Source: an uncultured Bacteroidales bacterium
GTDB taxonomy: Bacteria; Bacteroidota; Bacteroidia; Bacteroidales; Paludibacteraceae
Direction: 5' to 3'
Assembly (NCBI GenBank): GCA_903912795.1
Contig: CAIWIS010000031.1
Coordinates: 1 to 13,537 of the forward strand
Length of the DNA stretch: 13,537 bases
The notes beneath the pieces were generated by a model. The model was not told the DNA's origin, ran no database searches, and saw only the letters and a list, made by a program, of their open reading frames with translations. Positions 1-7,417 of this stretch are shown piece after piece (within the stretch, counting starts at the first letter, position 1; every line of letters starts with the position of its first letter). The position numbers and the translations under genes are program-made.

Positions 1-3000
1 ATCCAGTTAGCAGCTTCGTTGGGAACTCGCGCATTATTATTAAATGCAAATGTGCCATTACTTGCCGCTTTTACAAAAAATCCCATATTAGGCGATATAT
101 AGCGAGTTACGCCATTGGTTCCAGTATTTAAAATATCGGCCGAGTTGTAAACACCATAATTATTGGCCGAATTACTCCAAACCCAAATATCATTTCCACC
201 AGCATTGTCAACCAACATGTTACGCGTAAATCCAGTATCGTCTTTCCAGTCGATGCTGCTCGGATATGGATTGCCTACAAAATTAAATCCTTTGTTTACA
301 CCAGTACCATTGTTTGTTAAGTTAATATTTACAACACCATTATTGAGCAATCCTACAAATTGCTTGGTAGTATTAAGCGCCTGTACTGCATACAAATAAC
401 CTTTGCCACTCACAAAATTAGCCGATGGATGAACAGAATTCCAAGTTGGAGCTACCAAAGCATTTAAGTTATATACCCAACAATGCGTAGGTTCATCCCA
501 TACATATAAATCGTAGCCAGTGCCATCACCATAAGTGCCGGCAGGTTTCCAAGTTCCCGCCTGTGGCGCATTGCTCATGGGCGACGATAAGAAGTGCCAA
601 GCTGCTGCAGATCCACCAATGTAACGATCGGAAGTGGCAGGCACATTATCGGTATTATGTATGAGCGATGCAGTTCCAGCTACAGTTGAACGCAAAACAA
701 ATCCACTGACACCAGCATTATTCACAATCTGACCATTCACTTTTAAGCGGGATATGGCCGAGAGAGAAAGGAGTTTTCCGGTATTTATTGTCAGGTTTTG
801 CGATATTTCCATAGGCGAATTTAGATTTACTCCTACAGCATTATCTATAGTCAAATCAAATATCCGATTCTGATAATAGATTGAAATATTGATATTCTGC
901 AAAGCTATACCCCGATAAATTACATAAGGAGAATTTGTTACAGCATCCAATCGTCCACCACCGCTACTTAGCTGATTTAGGAGTACCAACGTGCCGTTCA
1001 GAATTACATTATTAAAATTATTGACACGAATATTAAAAGCTTCGTTATTATACAAATTACCAGCGTTGATAGTTTGTAAGGCTGAACCCGAAAAGTTAAG
1101 TTGCGAACCCGTTGCCGAAGCTTCGAGCTGAGCTCCGTTTGAAAACACAAAATCGCCCAAAATGGTTAATTGTTTTCCATTCAAATTTAAACGGTATGTG
1201 GCTTGATCATTTCTAATATCATTTACTGTACGATTAATATCCAAATTCAAATGATTTAATGGATAAGGATCAAATTTTATGTCGCTATTAACAGCAGGTA
1301 TAGCGGCTAAAGTCCAGTTAAGTGCATTTCCCCAGTCGGTACTAACATTCCCTTTCCACATATTATCGCCCGAAAACTCCCAAGCACCAATAGTTGGAGC
1401 ACCAGAACGCACATTGCCTCCAAAATCGTCGGCTACGCCAGTTCCAGCCACACCATTTAACTTGGTATAAACCAATTTATAATCGGCTGATCCATTGCCA
1501 CCAGCATTTAAAAAGCCAGGGTCAATTTTCAAACTATTAGCATCCTGTAAGCTAATTATGGGCAAGGTATTAATATTGGTATTGGCAAAATTTCCGATAA
1601 AACCACCTGTTCCATTGGCAAAATACACATTGTAGTTTAATGTAAGTGAACCTGGAGTAGCATAATTAAAATAAGCGCTGTAGTGATTTCCGGTTGCTCC
1701 ATTATTGGAGCGCGCATTTACCAATATATTATTTTCGTAATCGATGGTATTGGTATTGGTAGCACTATACAAAGCATAACTGCGGCGAGCTCCTACTGTA
1801 GGACTTCCATCGATGTAAAAAGTATTGTGGTATAAATTGCCTGTTTGTGATCCACTTTCGTACATACCGTAAATGGTAGTTTGTGTATTTCCTCCTAAAC
1901 GGATTATATTGTTTGAGTAAGTAGCTGTTCCAGTTTCGGATCTAATTCCATACACCGAAGCATTGGTTGTAGCCGTCGATACAAATATTTCCTGAATAAA
2001 ATTCTTTGTAACTACATTGGTTCCACTACATTGCAATATCATTCCAATAACACTACCATTATATATAGTATTGTTGTTTTCGATATCAGAAATGCTATTG
2101 CCCGAAATAAGATTATCGAAACTACTATTTGTAAACGACAAACCACACAAGGATGTGGCATTGGTCGAAGCTGTTTTAATACGTTGAATTGTATTGTTCG
2201 AAACAGTATTTGTACCTGATAAAATTTCGATTCCACGTACAAAGCCAGTTCCTGTAGAATAAGCTACAAGGTTGGATATAGTATTGCTATTTACAGTGTT
2301 CGACTGAAAACCTTGTACTTGAATGGCTGTTAAGAACTGAGTAGAGCCAATAGGAATAGCCGAAACTTGAATACTATTAACTGTATTATTACTACCAATT
2401 AAATTTGAATTTATGATAGTTGTTCCTAAACTTGAATTTTTAAATATCCCAAGTGTACGGGTAGCATTATTGATAGTGAGCGATCCAACTATATTATTGT
2501 TGCAAGTTACATCTTCGTTGGAATTAATCTGTATTGCACACATTAAACCACCCATTACAGTAAGTCGGTATACAATGGCACTTGTACCCGACGATTCACC
2601 AATAGTGTTTGCCGAAGTAGTTCCAATATTTATATCGCCTGCTTGGGCCATAATACCAATCCAGTTACCTCCTGTATTGTTTTCCCAAAGCATATTACTT
2701 ATCTTATTACCTTGTATGGAGCTAGGAGAATCGGTTCCAACAGCCGAATAAATACCTATGAATGCATTAATAGCTGCATTGGTTTTTGTCCAAGCAGAAC
2801 CTGAACATAGCTCAAAACTTCCTCCAATATAATTATTTTGTATTTGGAAACCCGACCCTGCTGAATTATTAACATTGATAACCGTATAATTTGCATTGGA
2901 TGCAGGAACAAACGAAGCCGTTTCGAAAAAACTATTGTTTGAAATAATAAAGGCGGTAGAATAGGATGAAATATTTATTCCATAAGAAGATAAAGAGCGG

Positions 3001-3725
3001 TTAAAGAAATCGTAGAAATTGTTATTTGCTAGCGTATTATTGCTGTTTTCTCTACTCGGACTGCCTTCGGAATAAACTGCATTTATCGGTCTATTGGCAT
3101 CGACCGATGATGTAATGTCGTTAATCGAAATGGTATTATTGTCGTTTCCGGTTGACAGTGTACTTGTTGATAAAAACAAAACGCCAGTAGTATTATTGGT
3201 AGCCGAACCTTTAATAACACAATACTGAATAGTGTTTAAAACTGCATCGTTCAAAAAGCGAATAGTTGACGTGCCCGACACAGCCGAGGTGCTAGTATTT
3301 GAAATAACAAGCGATTTGGAAGACCCTCCACCCAATACACGTCCATCAATGCTAACATTATCGGCTCCATCTAAATCGATAATTGGCGCAGCTAGGTTTC
3401 CGCTTATGGAAAGACCAGATATGGTGGGAAATATTTTGAGTGTAGAAAAATTGGAACTTCCTGTTCCACTGGCATTTAAAACAGCTGTGGATGTTTCGGT
3501 TGTATTTGCAATAATTCGGAGAGTAACATTCCCCGTTAATGTTCCAGCATTAATGGCATCGAAAGCAGCTTTAAGAGTAGCATAATTTGCACCTACATTT
3601 CCAACAGTTCGCGTTTCATTTACAGCAAAAACAGAGACATTGAGCACTATTGCAAGCAATAACACAGCTATTTTGGATTTACTTCTAGTAAAATTGGCGA
3701 ACGATATAATAGGTTTAAAATACAT
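1..3725 (-). CDS. Very large secreted right-handed beta-helix surface protein, probable type IX secretion substrate (C-terminus beyond left edge)
   Basis: The frame from ATG at 3725-3723 stays open to the window edge (1241 codons, no stop). Residues 1-34 form a signal peptide: basic RSKSK, then a hydrophobic core, with likely cleavage after VFA. Residues 40-71 (TVGN, YATLKAAFDAINAGTLTGN) are the N-terminal block common in secreted Bacteroidota beta-helix proteins. Residues of about 75-760 are Asn/Ser/Thr-rich with many NNT and SNN rungs, as in a parallel beta-helix. IGAWEF (779-784) closes this part, followed by WKGN..TDW..ALNW (790-804). Further on come GKGYL (1107), FVGNPYPSSIDW (1147-1160) and a GFFVKA block near 1214, a module often found just before a type IX sorting domain. 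That domain would lie off-window, so the secretion route is inferred. Ligand and function are unknown. It is transcribed divergently from menA. Confidence 0.88.
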   Translation of the reverse strand, partial: MYFKPIISFANFTRSKSKIAVLLLAIVLNVSVFAVNETRTVGNVGANYATLKAAFDAINAGTLTGNVTLRIIANTTETSTAVLNASGTGSSNFSTLKIFPTISGLSISGNLAAPIIDLDGADNVSIDGRVLGGGSSKSLVISNTSTSAVSGTSTIRFLNDAVLNTIQYCVIKGSATNNTTGVLFLSTSTLSTGNDNNTISINDITSSVDANRPINAVYSEGSPSRENSNNTLANNNFYDFFNRSLSSYGINISSYSTAFIISNNSFFETASFVPASNANYTVINVNNSAGSGFQIQNNYIGGSFELCSGSAWTKTNAAINAFIGIYSAVGTDSPSSIQGNKISNMLWENNTGGNWIGIMAQAGDINIGTTSANTIGESSGTSAIVYRLTVMGGLMCAIQINSNEDVTCNNNIVGSLTINNATRTLGIFKNSSLGTTIINSNLIGSNNTVNSIQVSAIPIGSTQFLTAIQVQGFQSNTVNSNTISNLVAYSTGTGFVRGIEILSGTNTVSNNTIQRIKTASTNATSLCGLSFTNSSFDNLISGNSISDIENNNTIYNGSVIGMILQCSGTNVVTKNFIQEIFVSTATTNASVYGIRSETGTATYSNNIIRLGGNTQTTIYGMYESGSQTGNLYHNTFYIDGSPTVGARRSYALYSATNTNTIDYENNILVNARSNNGATGNHYSAYFNYATPGSLTLNYNVYFANGTGGFIGNFANTNINTLPIISLQDANSLKIDPGFLNAGGNGSADYKLVYTKLNGVAGTGVADDFGGNVRSGAPTIGAWEFSGDNMWKGNVSTDWGNALNWTLAAIPAVNSDIKFDPYPLNHLNLDINRTVNDIRNDQATYRLNLNGKQLTILGDFVFSNGAQLEASATGSQLNFSGSALQTINAGNLYNNEAFNIRVNNFNNVILNGTLVLLNQLSSGGGRLDAVTNSPYVIYRGIALQNINISIYYQNRIFDLTIDNAVGVNLNSPMEISQNLTINTGKLLSLSAISRLKVNGQIVNNAGVSGFVLRSTVAGTASLIHNTDNVPATSDRYIGGSAAAWHFLSSPMSNAPQAGTWKPAGTYGDGTGYDLYVWDEPTHCWVYNLNALVAPTWNSVHPSANFVSGKGYLYAVQALNTTKQFVGLLNNGVVNINLTNNGTGVNKGFNFVGNPYPSSIDWKDDTGFTRNMLVDNAGGNDIWVWSNSANNYGVYNSADILNTGTNGVTRYISPNMGFFVKAASNGTFAFNNNARVPNEAANW

Positions 3726-3771
3726 ACACTATTCTTATCATGAAAAAAGCAAAAATGCAACAAATAACTAT

Positions 3772-3813
3772 CACTGCTAATACCCATGACATTAGTCACT
3801 ACGTATAGCAGTG
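3772..3813 (-). promoter_or_regulatory. Stem-loop in the predicted 5' leader of the large surface-protein gene
   Basis: CACTGCTA at 3772-3779 is perfectly complementary to TAGCAGTG at 3806-3813, and a smaller TGAC-ATTA-GTCA hairpin lies inside (3787-3798). On the minus strand this falls between the predicted start site (about 3825) and the ATG at 3725, so it would be part of the leader RNA. Read on the plus strand, the stem is followed by a run of eight T (3821-3828), which looks like an intrinsic terminator facing menA. Whether it acts in either direction is inference. Confidence 0.4.
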
Positions 3814-3829
3814 TATTAAGTTTTTTTTG

Positions 3830-3837
3830 CAAAGATA
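3830..3837 (-). promoter_or_regulatory. Bacteroidota -7 promoter box for the large surface-protein gene
   Basis: The minus strand reads TATCTTTG, an exact match to the Bacteroidota consensus TAnnTTTG. Transcription would start at about 3823-3827, giving a leader of about 100 nt before the ATG at 3725. No clear -33 TTTG was identified. The same octamer occurs before menA and before the lipoprotein gene. Confidence 0.5.
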
Positions 3838-4064
3838 AGTATTTAAAGCATTAAACAATGGAACTAACCTATCAAATAGCTCGATTAACAACAAGCTTTA
3901 GCGAATTTAACTTTATTTAACCTAGATATTACAAAAAACTTATCAACAATAAACACAAAAAGCGCCGGAATAGCTAAACATCTGGAAAACAACACAAAAC
4001 AATATATCAAGAAAAAAAGAGTATACTTTAACAAAAACCGAAATACCGAATGCATAAACAATAT

Positions 4065-4072
4065 TATCTTTG
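4065..4072 (+). promoter_or_regulatory. Bacteroidota -7 promoter box for menA
   Basis: TATCTTTG matches TAnnTTTG exactly and lies 23 bp before the menA ATG, predicting a leader of about 17-21 nt. I see no good -33 TTTG at the expected distance. The rest of the intergenic region (about 3840-4060) is AT-rich and shows no other element I can support. Confidence 0.5.
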
Positions 4073-4095
4073 TAACTCAATTTCATAGAAATAAT

Positions 4096-5037
4096 ATGCA
4101 AAAAACAAACACCAATTCAGAAGATACGAGCACCAAAAATACTTTCAAATGGTGGATAGCTGCATTCCGACTAAAGACTTTGCCTTTGGCATTGTCCAAT
4201 ACCATTATGGGCTCGGCTCTGGCTGCCGGAGCCGATAAATTTAGGTGGTCGGTTTTTGGTTTAGCTGCTGCTACCACTATCCTATTGCAAATAATGTCGA
4301 ACTTGGCAAACGATTATGGCGATTTTGTGAATGGCAAGGACACCACCGAGCGCATTGGCCCAAAACGCATGGTTCAATCAGGCAATATTTCAGCTAAAAC
4401 CATGTTGCACGGCATAATTATTATTGGCATTATTACAGCCATTGTAGGATTAATACTAATTCTGGTAGGAACGGCCGGAATCGACATTACGAATATTCTA
4501 ATTTTTGGATTTTTGGGCATAGCCTCTATAGTAGCGGCTATAAAATATACGGTAGGTAAAAACCCTTATGGCTATCGTGGGTTAGGCGATATTTTTGTTT
4601 TTATTTTCTTTGGTTTAGTAGGCGTAATTGGAACCTATTTTCTACACACTCAATCGTTCAATTGGGCTTTACTCCTACCCGCTTCGGCCATGGGTTTACT
4701 TAGCACCGGAGTACTCAATATGAATAACTTGCGCGACTACGAAGCGGATAAAAATGCCGGCAAACACACCATAGTTGTGGCCATGGGCACCAAAAATGCA
4801 AAGTTTTACCAATTGTTCCTGGTGGGTGGTGCTGCATTGCTAGCTGTTGTATTTACTATAAGCTATTACACATCGCCATGGCAATGGTTATTCTTGATTT
4901 CGTTCCCAATTTTAGCACTCAACCTTAAAAAAGTATTTACCTATAAAAATGCCATTGAATTGTATCCCGAATTAGGTAAATTGGCCATGGGTACGCTTTT
5001 GTTTGCACTCAGTTTGGGTTTGGGTTTGATTTTATGA
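4096..5037 (+). CDS. menA: 1,4-dihydroxy-2-naphthoate polyprenyltransferase (menaquinone biosynthesis)
   Basis: This integral inner-membrane UbiA-superfamily prenyltransferase attaches the polyprenyl chain to 1,4-dihydroxy-2-naphthoate to form demethylmenaquinone. Two Asp-rich, Mg-prenyl-diphosphate-binding motifs are visible: N69..ND..D76..GKD82T, and NN210LRD213..AD217..GKHT224. The block YTVGKNPYGYRGLGD (150-164) is typical of MenA rather than UbiA. The remainder alternates hydrophobic spans, consistent with about eight or nine membrane helices, and 313 residues is normal for the family. The start is an ATG with an in-range -7 box upstream. No other men genes are present, so in this organism menA stands apart from them. 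It is followed by an 84-bp gap with its own promoter-like box, so co-transcription with the next gene is possible but not required. Confidence 0.93.
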   Translation: MQKTNTNSEDTSTKNTFKWWIAAFRLKTLPLALSNTIMGSALAAGADKFRWSVFGLAAATTILLQIMSNLANDYGDFVNGKDTTERIGPKRMVQSGNISAKTMLHGIIIIGIITAIVGLILILVGTAGIDITNILIFGFLGIASIVAAIKYTVGKNPYGYRGLGDIFVFIFFGLVGVIGTYFLHTQSFNWALLLPASAMGLLSTGVLNMNNLRDYEADKNAGKHTIVVAMGTKNAKFYQLFLVGGAALLAVVFTISYYTSPWQWLFLISFPILALNLKKVFTYKNAIELYPELGKLAMGTLLFALSLGLGLIL

Positions 5038-5105
5038 CCTCACTTAAAAAACCTTTATTCTGATTTATTATTTGTAAATTAGCATAGAATATACAAAACC
5101 TATAT

Positions 5106-5113
5106 TATCTTTG
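5106..5113 (+). promoter_or_regulatory. Bacteroidota -7 promoter box directly before the lipoprotein gene
   Basis: TATCTTTG matches TAnnTTTG and ends only 8 bp before the ATG at 5122. Transcription would start at about 5116-5120, leaving a leader of 1-5 nt or none. A TTTG at 5071-5074 is too far away to be a regular -33 element. Confidence 0.45.
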
Positions 5114-5121
5114 CTTAATAT

Positions 5122-5979
5122 ATGAATTTCAGAACTTTCCTACTTATTTGTACCGTTAGTTTTACTTTGTTTGCATGCCAAAACAAAACAACGGAAACCG
5201 CTAGGCAGCAATTGCTTGAGGTGGAAGGTAAGTTTTTGTATCTGGATCAAATACAAGAAATTATTCCACCTAATGTAAATAAAAAAGACAGTGCCGAAAT
5301 TGCCGAAAGTTATATCCGAAAATGGGTAACTGATGTGCTACTTTACGAAAATGCTAAGCGGAATATTAGCAACAAAGCTGAAATTGATCAATTGCTCGAA
5401 GATTACAAGAAATCATTGATAATTCATCAATATCAACAAAAATTATTGCAAGAGCGACTCCCCAAAGAGCCAAACGAGGAAGATGTAAAAGCGTTTTACG
5501 AAAAATACAAAAACCAATTGGTATTGAAGGAAAATGTGATTCAAGGCATTTTACTTATAACACCTGCTAATGCACCTCAACTGGCCAATGTTCGTAATTG
5601 GGTACAATCTGGCAACACAAAAGCTTTGGAAAATATTGATAAATATAGTATGCAACATGCTATAAGCGTTGATTATTTCGTCGACAAATGGATTTCGTTT
5701 TCGACCATACAGAAAAAACTACCTTTGCAACTCGAAGACCAAACTTCGTATTTATCAGGTCGTAGGTTTGTGGAATTGAGCGATAGTACGAAGCACTATT
5801 TTTTAAATATTAAAGCATCGCGATTGATTGGGCAAACGGAGCCTTACGACATGGCCAAACCGAAAATCATTGACTTAATAATGAATAAATTAAAAGCCGA
5901 TTTTATAACTAATTTCGAAAGTGACATTTACAACGACGCAATAAAAAACGAAACGGTAACTTTTTTCAATAAAAAATAA
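5122..5979 (+). CDS. SurA/PrsA-like periplasmic foldase lipoprotein with degenerate parvulin region
   Basis: Residues 1-19 form a lipoprotein signal with lipobox LFAC and acylation at Cys19, so the protein is anchored to a membrane on the periplasmic side. After it comes a helical, SurA_N/PrsA-like region (about 32-135), including AESYIRKWVTDVLLYENA, a charged helix, and E..VKAFYEKYKNQL. Residues of about 138-240 occupy the place of a parvulin peptidyl-prolyl isomerase domain, but I cannot find the usual GG(D/E)LG or GYHI signatures. It may therefore be a chaperone that has lost isomerase activity. The last 45 residues are again helical. It lies 32 bp before surA, in the same direction, which supports a role in outer-membrane protein folding. 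A later start would remove the signal peptide, so the ATG at 5122 is preferred. The family assignment rests on architecture and context. Confidence 0.75.
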   Translation: MNFRTFLLICTVSFTLFACQNKTTETARQQLLEVEGKFLYLDQIQEIIPPNVNKKDSAEIAESYIRKWVTDVLLYENAKRNISNKAEIDQLLEDYKKSLIIHQYQQKLLQERLPKEPNEEDVKAFYEKYKNQLVLKENVIQGILLITPANAPQLANVRNWVQSGNTKALENIDKYSMQHAISVDYFVDKWISFSTIQKKLPLQLEDQTSYLSGRRFVELSDSTKHYFLNIKASRLIGQTEPYDMAKPKIIDLIMNKLKADFITNFESDIYNDAIKNETVTFFNKK

Positions 5980-6011
5980 TAAATCGGCATTAAGCTGAAT
6001 AAGAATAAATT

Positions 6012-7367
6012 ATGAACAAGAAAATTTTATTATCTGCCATTACACTGCTGTTATTTACAACAAATTCATTTAGTCAATCCAACATTATCGACGAAGTAAT
6101 ATGGATTGTAGGCGACGAATCGATACTTCGTTCGGAAGTGGAAGAGCAACGCTTGCGTGCACAATACGAAGGCACACCACTGCAAGGCGATCCTTATTGT
6201 GTTATTCCAGAGCAAATTGCAATAAACAAACTTTTTCTACACCAAGCCGTGCTTGACAGTATTGAAGTTAGCGAAAGCAATGTGATGAATCAGGTGGAAA
6301 ACAGATTAAGTTTTTTCATTTCGCAAATTGGCTCCAAAGAAAAAATGGAAGAATATTTTAATAAAAAAACAACTGATTTGCGCGAAGATTTACGAAATAG
6401 CATACGTGAGCAAATGATAATTCAGCAGATGCAGCAAAAATTGGTGGGCAATATTAAATCCACTCCTGCCGATGTTCGCCGCTATTTTAACAACTTAAAT
6501 ACCGACAGTATACCCAATGTGCCAGCACAAGTGGAATTGCAAATTATTAGTTTTGAACCTCCTGTGCCTATCGAAGAAACGAACCGCATTAAAGAACGCT
6601 TACGCGATTACACCGAACGTGCTAACAAAGGCACAACTGATTTTTCGGTTTTGGCCCGCTTGTATTCCGAGGATACCGAAAGTGCTAAACGTGGTGGCGA
6701 GCTAGGATTTATGGGTCGTGGGCAACTTGTACCTGAATTTGCAACCGTAGCTTTTAACCTTACCGATCCTAAAAAAGTATCGCGTGTGGTGCAGAGCGAA
6801 TTTGGTTACCATATCATTCAGCTTATCGAAAAACGTGGCGATCGTCTTAATTGCCGCCATATTTTATTGAAGCCTCGCATTTCGCTTTCCGACAAAACAA
6901 AAGCCATTCAACGCTTGGATTCCATAGCCGACCTTGTTCGTAATTCGAAAACAACTTTTGAACAAGCTGTAATCTATTATTCGCAAGATAAAAATACGGC
7001 TATGAATGCTGGACTTATGTTGAACGAAAAATCAGGAACATCAAAATTTGAGTATCAGGACTTGCCGCAAGAAGTGGCAAAAGTGGTTTATGGCATGAAT
7101 GTGGGTGAACTATCGAAACCTTTTTCGATGATAAACCCTAAAACCAACAAAGAAGTAGTAGCAGTGGTAAAAGTAAAATCGAAAACGGCTAGTCACAAAG
7201 CCAACTTAATTGACGATTATCAAATGCTAAGGAGCTATTACGAAGGAAAGAAAAAAGAAGAATTTATTACCAATTGGATTGTGAAAAAGCAAAAAGAAAC
7301 GTATATCAGCATTGATCCAGCTTGGCAAAAATGCGAATTTCAATATCCAGGATGGATTAAGAAGTAA
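6012..7367 (+). CDS. surA: Periplasmic peptidyl-prolyl isomerase / chaperone SurA, two parvulin domains
   Basis: This periplasmic chaperone-isomerase escorts unfolded outer-membrane proteins to the BAM complex. The signal peptide covers residues 1-21 (cleavage near NSFS-Q). The SurA N-terminal helical domain (about 25-165) opens with DEVIWIVGDESILRSEVE, a recognisable SurA start. The first parvulin domain (about 173-274) has GGELGFMGRGQLVPEF (228-243) and FGYHIIQLIEKR, so it looks complete. The second (about 279-390) begins CRHILLKP but has lost the GGxLG pattern (NAGLMLNEKSG), so it is probably a weak or structural copy. A C-terminal helix returns to pack on the N-domain. Its length of 451 fits SurA. 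It sits between a lipoprotein paralogue and an OstA-like gene (50-bp gap), as expected of an outer-membrane assembly cluster. Confidence 0.9.
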   Translation: MNKKILLSAITLLLFTTNSFSQSNIIDEVIWIVGDESILRSEVEEQRLRAQYEGTPLQGDPYCVIPEQIAINKLFLHQAVLDSIEVSESNVMNQVENRLSFFISQIGSKEKMEEYFNKKTTDLREDLRNSIREQMIIQQMQQKLVGNIKSTPADVRRYFNNLNTDSIPNVPAQVELQIISFEPPVPIEETNRIKERLRDYTERANKGTTDFSVLARLYSEDTESAKRGGELGFMGRGQLVPEFATVAFNLTDPKKVSRVVQSEFGYHIIQLIEKRGDRLNCRHILLKPRISLSDKTKAIQRLDSIADLVRNSKTTFEQAVIYYSQDKNTAMNAGLMLNEKSGTSKFEYQDLPQEVAKVVYGMNVGELSKPFSMINPKTNKEVVAVVKVKSKTASHKANLIDDYQMLRSYYEGKKKEEFITNWIVKKQKETYISIDPAWQKCEFQYPGWIKK

Positions 7368-7371
7368 TTTG

Positions 7372-7398
7372 GAGTTAGGAATTACGAGTTAGGAATTA
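7372..7398. repeat. Tandem 13-bp direct repeat between surA and the OstA-like gene
   Basis: GAGTTAGGAATTA occurs twice, at 7372-7384 and 7386-7398, separated by one C, so the period is 14 bp. It lies in the 50-bp gap and is followed by a run of ten T (7405-7414). It resembles short AGTTAGGAATTA-type repeats that I recall from intergenic regions of Bacteroidota. No function is shown. Confidence 0.6.
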
Positions 7399-7417
7399 AA
7401 GATATTTTTTTTTGAAA

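Noticed and set aside
163..3585. Several plus-strand and one minus-strand open frames of 60-117 codons within 1-3725
   Set aside because: They lie in other frames of the large minus-strand gene, mostly use non-ATG starts, and give protein sequences without recognisable features.
4083..4277. Minus-strand frame over the menA start, and other minus-strand frames at 8531-8761, 9013-9198, 10309-10494, 10569-10793, 11773-11973 and 12348-12587
   Set aside because: All are antisense to confidently identified genes, or to a gene plus the inverted repeat, and lack promoters or family features.
6517..6705. Plus-strand frames inside surA, miaA (10131-10325) and the Nramp gene (11141-11344, 11510-11692)
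   Set aside because: They are out-of-frame shadows of well-supported genes.
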